Origin: Rhypophila decipiens
Taxonomy: Eukaryota; Ascomycota; Sordariomycetes; Sordariales; Naviculisporaceae
NCBI GenBank assembly: GCA_033297075.1
Contig: MU858048.1
Location: 558,001 to 622,000 of the forward strand
Reading direction: 5' to 3'
DNA length: 64,000 nt
This document shows positions 21,353 through 32,083 of this stretch, piece after piece. Made by a program: the position numbers and the translations under genes. The stretch's first letter is position 1. Each line of letters begins with the position of its first letter. The notes under the pieces were generated by a model. It made no database searches and had not been told where the DNA came from. It was given only the letters and a program-made list of their open reading frames with translations.

Positions 21353-23728
21353 TTATCCAATGCAAGACTGGATCTGCCGCCTTCCCCAGGTGTATCCCTT
21401 CCAGATCTCGCGCGGATGTGTGCTATCAGGTTCCATATTCTCTACATACTGAGCCAGGCTGTCTCTCTCGCGTCGACAGATCTCCCGAAGTGCCCCATGG
21501 CTCGTTTGAGAGAGATATCGGAAACAGGATTTACCGTCCCCAGAACAAAGGCTATCATGCATATCAACAAATGCCCAGGTAATTCCAATAAGGAGTCCAG
21601 CGCTTCTTTTAGGTAGCATGGCCAGATGAAGCATTGTCACCGCGGCTTCGGAAGGCCACTCATTGATCGCGTCAGCTAACGACCCGGGCATCGTCAATCC
21701 GACAGCTTCTGTCATCTCAAGGCCAAGCTCGAGGATCCCGATGACATTTCTCCGCATGGTTTCATCCGTACCAGCGACGGCCGACCCTTCAATCTCGAAC
21801 CCCTCCTGGGCCCGCAAGAACCGGAGGACTGCGCATCCTGCTTGGGTTGCTGATCTGGCTGGGATGCTGATTAGAGACTGAAGAAGCGACATTTGCGCAA
21901 ACCACAGAGGAAGGAGTTTGGTCATGTCGATGTTATCAGTGTCAAGTGGTTGGGGCCTGCGGCGAATAGACTTTGAAAGAGCGACGATGTCATCGTGATC
22001 CTCGCCGTCGCCGTCATCGTTATCGTCACCACATATCGCCAAAACAGACTTGAAGGACGACTCAGGATGACCGCTGACCAGGCTTTGGTACAACGGAGGG
22101 TATCCTTCGACAACTGGTTTCGATCTCCCCGAGAAGGACCAATACAGGGATCCGGCCTGAGTAACTGTCTCCTCCTCTTCCTCTTCTCCATTGCCACTCA
22201 GGGATTCGATCCAAGACTTGACGATACCCACCTCGGAATTGGTAAAGGACCCAAACATCCTTCCGCCCCATGATAGTTCCTTGATGAGTCTGCTATTGGC
22301 ACTGTCGCCTTTTTGAACCCACCAGCGGGCATTGGCCAGGCACCTGACAAACTCGGACTGCTTCTCTCGATATGACAGGACCTCCGGGTCAAGCCAATCA
22401 CTAAGCATCCTGTCACCAAGCTTGGCTCGGCTGCTGCAATGGAGTTTCTCGGCTGAGATGCATTTTCTTTGCACTAATTCCACGAATCTGGACTCGATCT
22501 CAGTCATGGCCGTATTCTTGGATGGCCCGCCGTTGTTATATTGTCCCTTGGAATACATTGTGCTGCCATCGTCCAGGGACAGGGTCTCGCACAAGTACTG
22601 GGATAATGAGAAGCCGATTTGGATTCTTCTCCAGTCTCGCTGCATGGCCGCAGCCCCGTACTTGCTCTCGACCTCTGCTAAATACCGCTCTACGGCCTGA
22701 ACCGCCATGGCTGAGTGTCCCGAGTCGGCGTTGTCGATGGAGACATGAAGATGGAAATACGCCGGATCCATGTCGAGCTCGCCTAGTTCCTTGGCCGCAA
22801 TGAGGGTCTGCAAAGTAATGCCCTCAAAGTGCAAGTTGAAGCCAACAACCTCGGGGAGGAAATGGTGGGCAAATAGGGAAATTAACAACTGCCCTACCGC
22901 TGCCCTCCAGACAGGCAACGTGGTGTCCAAGCCCCCAGACTGGTCTATAAAGTCCGGCGAGTCGGCCCGTGGCAGCTCAGGGACGGCGTGGGTCTGGAGA
23001 AGTTGGCGGTAGACGTGGACGTGGTGCTTCTTCAAGTCGCCATCCCCATATTCTTCTGACAGGATCTGCCATAGTGTTTTGGTCACGTCGCTGAAGTGGA
23101 AGGGTGCTGTGGCGGCCCTGCTGATATGTCCGAGCCAGGCTCCATCGACGAATTTCAGGGGAGCCATTTGTTTGAGCCACCGTATGGCGGACGGTCTGTC
23201 TGTGAACATCACCCGGTTGCCCCCGCCCTCACGCTGCGCAATATACTCCTCCCACTTGGCAAATACCTCATCTTGACTGCACTTCAGAACGGTTCGCAGT
23301 TCGTGAGAGTCATACTCCTTGGACAAGTGAAAAATACCGGAATTCTCCCTGGAGCCTCCAACACCAGCCTGACTGAACTTGATCGCCAATGGAAATAGAT
23401 CGAGGAGGGTGTTCAGAGCCTGGGGGATGATATCGAGATGATCCTCAAGATTGTGGAGCTTGTGGTATAGGCTCTTGTACAGGCTCTCTGGGCTGGAATC
23501 ATCTGTCTGTGTTGTTGTTTTATCTTTCTCTCGCTCTCCTGGCCTCGACTTTGGCTCAGGGTTGCCGTCAGACACGGCGTCATGTCTGGTACTGACATAT
23601 GGCCCTTGAAGACCTCGATTCCAATGAAAAATATTTCCTGGAAAAACCAGGCCGGCCAATACCAACGCGATCGAGATGGCGGGAATGGAGCAAAGCAGAG
23701 AATAGAAAGGACTATTTGCTGTTGACAT
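21353..23728 (-). CDS. Membrane-anchored haem-oxygenase-like (iron-containing redox enzyme) protein
   Basis: A 791-aa intronless protein. Residues about 10-33 are a hydrophobic signal anchor (IPAISIALVLAGLVF). Residues about 215-350 match the iron-containing redox enzyme family (haem-oxygenase fold with a diiron site): SEEYGDGDLKKHHVHVYRQLL around 224-244, HHFLPEVVGFNLHFEG around 288-302, and YFHLHVSIDNADSGHSA around 325-340. These give the expected Glu, His, Glu, His, Asp and His ligands. Known relatives carry out oxidative C-C or C-N cleavage and N-oxygenation. The C-terminal 440 residues have no domain I recognise, and include an acidic stretch (GNGEEEEEETV). It starts 1.2 kb from the divergent TyrRS-like gene. 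Family fairly sure, reaction unknown. Confidence 0.75.
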   Translation of the reverse strand: MSTANSPFYSLLCSIPAISIALVLAGLVFPGNIFHWNRGLQGPYVSTRHDAVSDGNPEPKSRPGEREKDKTTTQTDDSSPESLYKSLYHKLHNLEDHLDIIPQALNTLLDLFPLAIKFSQAGVGGSRENSGIFHLSKEYDSHELRTVLKCSQDEVFAKWEEYIAQREGGGNRVMFTDRPSAIRWLKQMAPLKFVDGAWLGHISRAATAPFHFSDVTKTLWQILSEEYGDGDLKKHHVHVYRQLLQTHAVPELPRADSPDFIDQSGGLDTTLPVWRAAVGQLLISLFAHHFLPEVVGFNLHFEGITLQTLIAAKELGELDMDPAYFHLHVSIDNADSGHSAMAVQAVERYLAEVESKYGAAAMQRDWRRIQIGFSLSQYLCETLSLDDGSTMYSKGQYNNGGPSKNTAMTEIESRFVELVQRKCISAEKLHCSSRAKLGDRMLSDWLDPEVLSYREKQSEFVRCLANARWWVQKGDSANSRLIKELSWGGRMFGSFTNSEVGIVKSWIESLSGNGEEEEEETVTQAGSLYWSFSGRSKPVVEGYPPLYQSLVSGHPESSFKSVLAICGDDNDDGDGEDHDDIVALSKSIRRRPQPLDTDNIDMTKLLPLWFAQMSLLQSLISIPARSATQAGCAVLRFLRAQEGFEIEGSAVAGTDETMRRNVIGILELGLEMTEAVGLTMPGSLADAINEWPSEAAVTMLHLAMLPKRSAGLLIGITWAFVDMHDSLCSGDGKSCFRYLSQTSHGALREICRRERDSLAQYVENMEPDSTHPREIWKGYTWGRRQIQSCIG

Positions 23729-24967
23729 GGCGAGCAGATGTTGACTCCTTGAGTTTGGAGTTTTCGGTGATAACAGGTCCTGTCAGGCTCAGAGAGAAAC
23801 AGACCGGGGAAATGGAGGCGTGACCCCTTCTACCATCCTCCGGCTACGGTGCCCTGTATAGTCACCTGAATAAATATCACCTTGACGAGCAAGTCCAGTC
23901 AAGTGTCGAGGAACGAATCTGATTTTTTCTTGTCCCTGCCTCCTTTCACCACAGACGAATCAGGAGGACGGCGTCGCCATCCAGCCACACGATGTAGCAC
24001 CTTTGTTTACAACATGTAGGTATGGCGACACGAACAACAGAAGCTGGGGTCAATATAAACGCCTCGAGAATGGACAGAGGACCCTTAATCTATTCGGTCT
24101 TTTGTGTCGCCTTGCGTATGCCCATCTCGAGCATCTCGAGCATTTGACATGCCACCAATATGTACATACACAAACACAGGAGCTGCCCAACCACCATTCG
24201 AGCCAATGACATACGTTTCATGTCAGTTTAGTTGGACCCGAGAGAATATCGCCGAGAAGAAATCGTGGTACTTGACTGCTTTTGTGACCGAACAGGGGAG
24301 AAGCCCGTGTGCATATACGACGATTCGATCTTGAGGAAACGATATTTTCGGGACGGACCGCATACGGAGGACATTCGAGTAGCTGATCACGACCTTTTCC
24401 CCCTCTTCGATCGGTGCGCTGTAATATATGGCTCATCTAAAACCGACGGCGAGATACATGATCCGAAGCACTGCTTGAACTCCCCATGCGTGTGTCCCTC
24501 CACAGCTCAAGTATAGGATTTTGGCTCATCCCCTTCTCGCACCAAACCGGCCAGCCAGTGCCGGCATATGCGACCAACATAGTTTTCGTGGATAGGCAGT
24601 CTCCTATATTGATGGAAAGGGACGACAGTATCCGATGCCGGCAAGTCTAGCACAGATGTGTCCCAAGAGTTGGCCCACAGCAGCAAATGCGTCTCGACCA
24701 GGAATGGGCTGTTGGCATACCCTTTCATCAAAAGCCATGACTACACCTGCTTTGTTGTACTTGAGGAGTATGAGATTGCTATTTCTTAACATATTAGCCC
24801 GGCTCATATCGACTGCCATCGCTATTCTAATCCCAAACCTCACCAATCCTATTATTTCGTCCTGCTCCTATTTAAAACTCCTTTCTCTTTGCGTGGAGAA
24901 GCCACTGGTCCCTGTTGGTATTCAGCAAGTTGCCCTGGCGAGCTGCTGAAACCAGCCCACGTTTACA
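23729..24967. promoter_or_regulatory. Divergent promoter region, 1.2 kb
   Basis: Spacer between the minus-strand oxidase and the plus-strand TyrRS-like gene. The frames in it are short and shadow-like. It is large enough for two independent promoters; no binding site assigned. Confidence 0.5.
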
Positions 24968-26720
24968 ATGGCGACCACACAAACACCAAAGACCACCGCC
25001 GAAAGGCTAGATCTTATCACTCGGAGAATTCCTACTCAGGATGTCTGGGGCTTGGATCTCATTAAGGAGCGGATGGATAATGAGAGCAAGCTCAGGACCT
25101 TGAGGACTCTTTGGGGTGAGTCAACTGTCATTTTCCCCAGATCACCTTTTTATCTCCTTTATTCGGAAGTGGCACTCATTTTACGTCACAAGAGCTAATC
25201 TTTGTCTAATAAAGCTACATCACCGACTGGCCGACGTAAGTCTCATTATAGTTTCCATTTTACCCTTGCCAAAGTGCTCTTGCATAAATCTTTCAAGTAG
25301 GAGATGAAAAAAAAAATACATTCTTTGGGTCCTAATGCAATGTTAACCTGTTCCGTGGTGATCAAAAGCCCACGTTGGCTACTTTATTCCTCTCTTGAAG
25401 ATGGTTGAGTTTCTGGCCGCCGACGTCGAGGTATGTCTATCTTCATGCCCTTAACCCATCCTTCATACCCTTAACCCATCCTTCATACCAACAACCTCAC
25501 ATGTTACAAAGACACTCACTTACATGGCGAAATCACACCCTGTAGGTAGTCATCTACCTCCTGGACGTGTACTCCTTCCTCGACAACGTGAAATACCCAA
25601 TGGAGCAGGTCCTCCACAGGATGGAGTACTACAAGTACACCGTGCACGCCATGTTCGAGATGCTACTAGGCAGACCCATCTCTTCCAACATAGACCTTCA
25701 CGTCGGCAAGAAAGATACCCGTAGCTATGCCACCTCAGCTGGCGTCAAGTTCTTCCAGGAGTCGACCCTCCACTTTATGGACGGGTTCATCAAGGACCAG
25801 TGGCGGCTCTGGGCCGTCACGCCCCAGCAGGCTGTTCGCGAGTCCTGGGACCGTGCCTATAACCCGGACATGCTGAGTCCCATGCTCTGTCCCGGCTTGC
25901 AATCTCTGGCCGAAGAGTGGCTGCATGTTGATTTCCAGTTTGGCGGCACTGATCAGGTACGTCTATCTACATGTACCTTCCTACCCTTTCCAACTAAACA
26001 TATGCTGATTTATACCCACAAAAAAAGCGCGGACTCTTCACCTACGCAGAGCGTTTCCTCCCGCAACTGGGGTATAGCCGCCGCGCGCACCTCATGAACC
26101 CCATGCTGCCGAACCTCTTTGGCGACAAGATGTCGTCTTCACACCCGCCAAACACCAAGATCCGTCTGCTAGACGACGAGGCAACCGTCAAGGACAAAGT
26201 CGCAAAGGCACATGAGCGTTCTGTTGCTGCTGCTGCTGCCGCAGACAACACCACGGAGAACAGTAACGGCACAAGTGATGACCTGGTGATCGAAAAGGAC
26301 AACGAAAATGGTATCCTCGCCACATTGCGGGATATTCTCATCCCAATTAGCCAGCTCCAGGACGAAGGAATCGTGTCGTCGCAGATTGCTACATGTCCTG
26401 AATCCAACGAGAGTGTGGATGAGAAGAAAATATCATTCTGTCCGCGATTCACCACGCCTGACGCACCAAAAGGGAGCGTATTCACTGTTACCATCAACAA
26501 AACCGCCGACGGCGGCGGTGAGGAAGAGAAGAAGCGTGTACACTTCAAGAGCTTCGAGGAGATCCAATCTGCCTTGCAGGACAAGACTCTTGACATGGAC
26601 GTCTTGGTGCAGAATATCGCAGACGCCATTGACAGCCTTATGAGGCCTCTGCGGGAGGCGTATGAGACGAATGAGGACTGGCAAAAGGCAGATCGGTTGG
26701 GGTATCCGGAGGAGTCTTGA
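24968..26720 (+). CDS. Divergent tyrosyl-tRNA-synthetase-like protein with altered amino-acid pocket
   Basis: Five exons (24968-25115, 25215-25235, 25369-25430, 25546-25956, 26028-26720) join in frame to 444 aa; the second is a 21-nt microexon coding the start of the signature motif. The class I motifs are kept: PTGRPHVGY (53-61, HIGH box) and KMSSS (248-252), plus HVDFQFGGTDQ and HLMNPMLPNL typical of archaeal/eukaryotic TyrRS. However, the residues that hold tyrosine are replaced: Leu48 (Tyr39 in human, Tyr32 in M. jannaschii), Cys192 (Tyr166/Tyr151) and Ala199 (Asp173/Asp158), while Gln196 is kept. An Ala-, Asn- and Thr-rich insertion follows KMSSS. It is unlikely to be the housekeeping enzyme. 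It may charge another amino acid, act without tRNA, or be a resistance copy. Fold sure, function open. Confidence 0.85.
25448..25487. repeat. 20-bp perfect tandem duplication in an intron
   Basis: The 20-bp unit CCCTTAACCCATCCTTCATA occurs twice head to tail within the third intron of the TyrRS-like gene. It does not change the protein. Confidence 0.95.
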
Positions 26721-27535
26721 TTTCAGTTTGGCATAATTAACTCAAACTAACTCAACTCAGGTCAGGTCAACTCCAGTAAATAAGTAATGTTATAAGATAG
26801 GAGTATGTCTGGACTGGTCTTTCTTTACTGGGCTTGAGGATTGTCTGCCATTTGGTAGGTAGTCATTGTCTTTAAAAAATCTGATGTTTGTTTGTGATTT
26901 TAACAAACCAGTGGATTATCTTTAGAAGAGGTAACTGGATTGAAGATAATATTTTCCTTTAGTCCGTTAATTAAGCTGGTTTGATCTAATGTCTTAATGA
27001 AGCGGTACAGGGTGATGCAGATAGTTTAATCTAGCTGTATATTGGATGGAAGAATAAATAAGCTTGTGATGTTTCATCTCATGTGTTTGTATGTACAGTA
27101 CATACAATCTCATTGTTCATTCTCCGGTGGGAGAATAGTTGTATACCATTACAGATCCTTTGTGCTGTTTAGAGGGAAAGGACGAGGAGAAGCCAGCCTG
27201 TAGAAGACGGCGAAATGGACTTCCAAGTCGTGTTTCCTTGTATATTGCAAGGCAGAGAAGGAGGTGAGGAATGCAAACGAAGAAAGTATCGTTTTTATTT
27301 TCCCGTAGAAGGCGGGTGTGGCCAGGCCAAATTACCATGGTCGTTTGGTTGGTTGCTACAGTGACGATCAGTGGATCCTTGTTTGGTGTCTGTTGTAAAT
27401 TTTTGCCCCTTTTTTAAAACTCCACCTTGCTCCCTTTGTACATGGAAGCTTGCCAGTGCACCAAAATAAAAGTGTATTCCATATCCAAAACTTACAATAA
27501 TCACCGTAGTTCCCCATCGCATTCAGTTTCAAATC
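26721..27535. other. Intergenic region between convergent genes
   Basis: AT-rich 3' flanks of the TyrRS-like gene and of the DUF7580 gene. Only short frames; no gene seen. Confidence 0.6.
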
Positions 27536-29644
27536 TCAGCCAACAGCAGTGCCCACCCCTCCCCAGGCCCTTAAGAATTCTTCCAACGGCTGCACGACGT
27601 TTGACCACACGGCTAGTATAAAAGCCGCGCTGCCCAGGTCAGCGGCTGGCTCGAAAGCGCAGACGATACACTTCCTGATGGCCTCGGCGATGCCATCGCC
27701 AAACTCTTCTTCAACGCGTCGCTGCCATGTAAGTGCTGTGCATAAAAGTACTGTATTGGTGTAATCTGGCTGGCTGAGCTTGTCGACGAGGGTGTTGCTG
27801 AAGAGGAGCTCTAGGAGGAGGACGCCTAGTGTGAAGAGGCGTTGTCGTGCTTGTTTTGTGTCTGAGACTGGAGGTGTTGTCTGGTTGGAGATACGGGTAT
27901 TGTTGGACAGGTGTGGCGATGCGGACTGGGGTAATTCGGGGCTCTTCAAGTATGGCTGCGATATAGAGCCGTCGGTGCTGTGACGATAGATAAAGACATC
28001 ATCTTTGCGCCAGAGACTGGGAATCAAGGGCGTTTTTCCAAGGTTGAGCATGTTTAGTACAATGGAAAGCCCGAGCCGAATGCGAGCGTCCCGGCGTGGT
28101 GTCATTCTGATGTAGGTCTCTAGATCTTCTATCTTGTAGTCATGTAATGCTGTCTGATCTGCGGGGTCAAGATGAAAGACAACACGGGAGGCCCCAACGG
28201 ATGGCAGGGTTTTCGTCATTTGTAAAAATCCTTGGCAGCTTTCGCCGCAAGAGGGACTCTTTAATATCTGACAGAAGTTGGTTATCTTTGTTATGTCATC
28301 CTTGACGGCCGTGGTCCTAGTGGTTGTTGCGGAAGGGGGAGGATGTTCATCTGCAAATCGGACATGTGGAAGGAGAGGAAGTTCGTAATTCAGCTGAGGT
28401 GTGCTATATTCCGGGGCATGTTAGAAAGGAGTGCAAATGAAGTGTAATGGAGGCAAGTCCGTTGTGAACGTCTTTTACGGCAACAGGCGGGGGACACTTA
28501 CAGATTTGTTTGTGATTCCGGGGGGTCATGGCGAGACTCGTCCCGTCGACGAAGACGCTGTTGAAGCCCAGAAAGACTCCCCGCCCTGGTTCTGTCCGAT
28601 TTTGAGACTGGTCCTGCTCCGGGCCGTCCAGCGAATAGTATAGTTGATGTGGCGAGTACAGAGATTCCTTTAGAGTACAGAGATTCCTTTAGAAGACTTT
28701 TCTCTCAGCTCTTTTAGCCTCGTCCTCAGCGTGAGTTCCTGCCGTAAAGCCGTTATTTCGGACTGCTTGGTTGTTGGGGCTTGTGATAGCGCCTCCTTTG
28801 TTTCGGGGATAGCCACAACCTCTACTCGAAGCTGAGTAGGAGCATTGATGGAGAGAATTCCAATATGAGGCACGTCCTTGAAAGAATGCCGGCCGAGTCG
28901 CTGTGTTGTGATGGTATATGAATGCCGATCACTGCCATCGCAGGAGCAAGACCAAGATGATCTCAGAGTCTCATGCAAAGTGAGAGCTTGCTGCTGTAGT
29001 TCCAGAAACGACTTGACTTTCCGCTTGTCTGGTCGAGGAGGCCGTGATGGTCGGAGTGACGCACGACTGAAGAAAAGGTATATGTTCTCATTCTTCTCCG
29101 CGATCAAAGCAAGGAGCTCGTCTTTCCGGGGAAAGAAGCTGTGACGCAGCCTATAAATATGGCTTTCAAGTGTTTTGGTATCGGGTGAAGACTGGGTATA
29201 TTGTCAGTGGCAATGCACAACCATACATATTTGCCTCGTAAGGAGATACATAATTACCCTGACAATGGGAAGCAGTTGGTGTAGTTGAGTAAGCGCATCA
29301 TTGATATCGACGAGTTGTCTGATGAACCATTCATAGTAGCCTTCTTGAACTCCCTGCCGAAGCTCTTGCTGGATGCGAGGTAAGTGCCAGAGATCAGAAT
29401 GAAGACCACCTTGAAGAAGTTCCCGCTCGTGTGCCGACAGGTCTTCCAAAGGGGCCAGAAATATCTCGAGATTCTGTGAAAATGCGATTTGCTCACGCTC
29501 AACCGCCCAAAGGAACTTTTCGAACTCCCGCTCAAAACGCCACAATGTCTTGAAGTGTTTGCATGTCTGGCCGACTTGTTTGCCCGCCTGGCAGAGTAAA
29601 GGGAATGCCCCGAGCACCAATCCAGCGATCTCGACGCCCGACAT
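27536..29644 (-). pseudogene. DUF7580-type fungal protein, frame broken by a 19-bp duplication
   Basis: Three exons are clear on the complement: 29258-29644, 28502-29191 and 27536-28403. Exon 1 (MSGVEIAGLVLGAFPLL) is the usual N terminus of DUF7580 proteins; the last exon has the degenerate kinase-like part (ARIRLGLSIVLNMLNLGKTPLIPSLWRKDDVF) and the RFADEHPPP linker. Exons 1 and 2 splice in frame (LLPIVR/SSPDTKTLESH). Exon 2 then meets TAA at 28670, inside a perfect 19-bp tandem duplication. Counting only one copy, exon 2 stays open and joins exon 3 in the correct phase. Such proteins often sit beside NACHT and heterokaryon-incompatibility genes; function unknown. An alternative intron (donor at the first copy, acceptor CTTCAACAG) would also restore the frame but is weaker. 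Confidence 0.7.
28654..28691. repeat. 19-bp perfect tandem duplication
   Basis: The unit GAGTACAGAGATTCCTTTA is present twice in direct succession. On the coding (minus) strand this adds 19 nt, shifts the frame and creates a TAA in exon 2 of the DUF7580 gene. Confidence 0.97.
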
Positions 29645-30093
29645 ATGGACGAATACCAGGTTTTTAAGAGAGAACACGGAACCCAATTCACGGGAAGGAA
29701 CAAACTAGTTTCGTAACTTCTGTTGAGTGTGAAAGGTGAGGAGGTGCGGAGCAAGAGGGTCCAACTTCCGTACGGAGTGGTGAGGCTCTGAGTGTGTGGA
29801 AGGAACGACTGGGCCTGCAGACTGTTAGTCGGCAGGCGCAGTCTCGCTCTCCTCAGCAACAGAGGCTTCGGCAAGCACCCACTGCCCAAGAATCGATTGC
29901 CCTGCATGAAGAATCCCCGAACTAACTGATTTGGGTCGGTATGAAGTTAATCTTCCCCGCTCATTACCCATTGGTCTTCAAACCAGCTGGCCTGATGAAT
30001 ACGCCCACATCATACGGTTATGTCGACAAGATCCGTCTTTGGTTTTCACGCCCGATAACCAGCAGTAAATCATCTGTAAAGAAAAATGTACTC
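29645..30093. promoter_or_regulatory. Divergent promoter region
   Basis: Spacer between the minus-strand DUF7580 gene and the plus-strand C2H2 gene. The C2H2 frame is open back to an ATG at 29941, which may be the true start instead. No site assigned. Confidence 0.45.
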
Positions 30094-31801
30094 ATGGCAA
30101 CCACCGAAGAGACATCGGCTATTACCATCTCATCTGAGACTCAGAGATGTTTTTTATGTCTCAACAGTCTCTGTTCGCGATTGGAATTGGGCGCCGACGA
30201 CAAGAGTAGTGACGAGGAAAGTCAGACTTTGGCATCCTGCCAGGATGCTCTGGGCCGGTTCAGAGTATGGGCGTCCAATATAGGTGCTGCACAACCTGCA
30301 AGATCGAACAAATCTCTCGATTACCGACTTCGAGATGCCTTGAAGATGAAATCGGCTGTTATTTCTGGTCTTAAAAGGCTTCGTATTAGTGCGAACCAAG
30401 GTATGTCAGGAGGACCTCGAGTACTTGGTACAAAGTCTGTTGACCGATTCGTTGTTTTCTTGCTGATGTGGAGGTTCCAACCCGCCTAGTATTGGCCATT
30501 CTGTCAGGACTCGCACCAAATAGGGAGACCGATATGGGCATAGCGGATTCAGACGACAATACAGGCCCCCGAACCCCAACATCAACAGAGCTCCAGGAGT
30601 TGTTATTGACTGTTCAAGACCTGCTCAGACATCTGTTCAGTCTGTCCATTTTGATCCGGAGAAGACGACCCAAGGGAAGGCTCCCACCTTCGACTCCCTT
30701 CGAGCACCCCGAGAGCTCACCAGATGTCATCAACGTAGGAGACAGATTTCCAAAGCTCAAGCAACGTCCTTGGCTTCCACGAAGGCTAGGCAATGTAACA
30801 GCACAACGACGACATACAATACAATATAGGCAGACTCATAGAGAAAGCCTGGCCCAGATTCACAGCCATGATGAAACAAAAACACTGACCGGAAGTGGAT
30901 CAGCAACAACATTCGAGGAACCCTCGCTCATATCGGGCCTCGACTGGCCACTTCCTACGTCGGGATCTAGTCGACTCTCGGTGCTAACTACGGCCACGTA
31001 TTTCAACTCAAACTTTGACGGCGAAGGAATTATGGGCCGCAAGATCCCAGACCTCTCTGATATGGTCTTGGAAGGTGTTCGGTTAGAATACGGATCGCTC
31101 TTTGAATGTCCGTACTGCCGAACTATCCAGGTTGCTGAAAACCGACTGGATTGGAAGTAAGAGTGCTTAAGAGCCAACCCATCCCAAGACAGGGCTATAT
31201 ATGGCTATTTTCCGCTGACAAGTTGTATAGACGACATGTATACGCCGACCTCCAGCCCTACGTGTGTACTTTTGAAGACTGCCGATCGGCCACCACGTAC
31301 TTTGAAACCCGGCACGCATGGTTCGACCATGAAACAGAAGTCCACCGTCAAAAATGGTATTGCCATCTATGCTCCCGGGACGGGGAGGGTGCCAAACAAG
31401 CCTTTACCTTCACTGAAGAAAACGAATTGAAGACGCACTTCTTAACAAAACACCAAGACGAAATCACGGCCGGTCAATTACCCTTGATTTTAGCGGCGTG
31501 CAAGGTTCCGTTGAGCAACTTCGGACCGTCATCCTGCCCGTTTTGTGATGAATGGCTGAACCAGACGGAGACGCCATCCCTTGCTGATTACGACAACAGC
31601 GCACAATTTTGCCGCCACCTGGCCAGACATTTGCAGCAGATTGCTCTGGACGCGCTTCCAATTGCGATTGAGGGTCTCGAGATCAATTCGCCCGAGAACT
31701 CGGATGAAGCTGACAGGACTGATGCAGCTGAGTCCAACCATGATTCAGACTCAGATCATCTAGATAGAATATTCGAAGAGGCATGGGAACCATTATCATA
31801 G
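30094..31801 (+). CDS. Fungal C2H2-type (acuF-like) zinc-finger protein
   Basis: Three exons, 30094-30400, 30490-31156 and 31231-31801, join in frame to 514 aa; introns are 89 and 74 nt with GTATGT and GTAAGA donors. The N-terminal half carries the helical region (SLDYRLRDALKMKSAVISGL, WLPRRLGNVTAQRRHTIQYR) typical of a large fungal family annotated as oxidoreductase acuF-like C2H2 proteins. The C-terminal half has Cys/His pairs in order: ECPYC, RRHVYADLQPYVC, RHAWFDHE..H, WYCHLC, H..KH, SCPFC and FCRRHLARH-like FCRHLARHLQQIAL. The acidic tail ends WEPLS. I prefer the ATG at 30094 (MATTEETSAIT) because family members start just before this helix; 29941 would add 51 residues. Molecular role unknown; usually found near NLR-type genes. 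Confidence 0.8.
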
Positions 31802-32083
31802 TTTGGTCGGGGTCTCGGGTTGTCTGGGACCTCCTGCATACTCGTCCATTTCAGTCAAAAACATGAGCAGGGTCGGGTGAGTTGTTAGATGCCCAATGAC
31901 CTCTCAGCTGGACGCAACCGCGGCAAATCCCCGCCAACCACAGCAGCGCTGATGGTCGTGTGGGTGGTATGTACAGATATCTCAGAGAGCCTTACTTGTT
32001 TCCCACTTCACGTATCATGGACAGCCGTCGCCTTCCTCAAATCTTCCTCGGGAGCAGCTTCCATTTAAGCTCTCCACCGCGCC

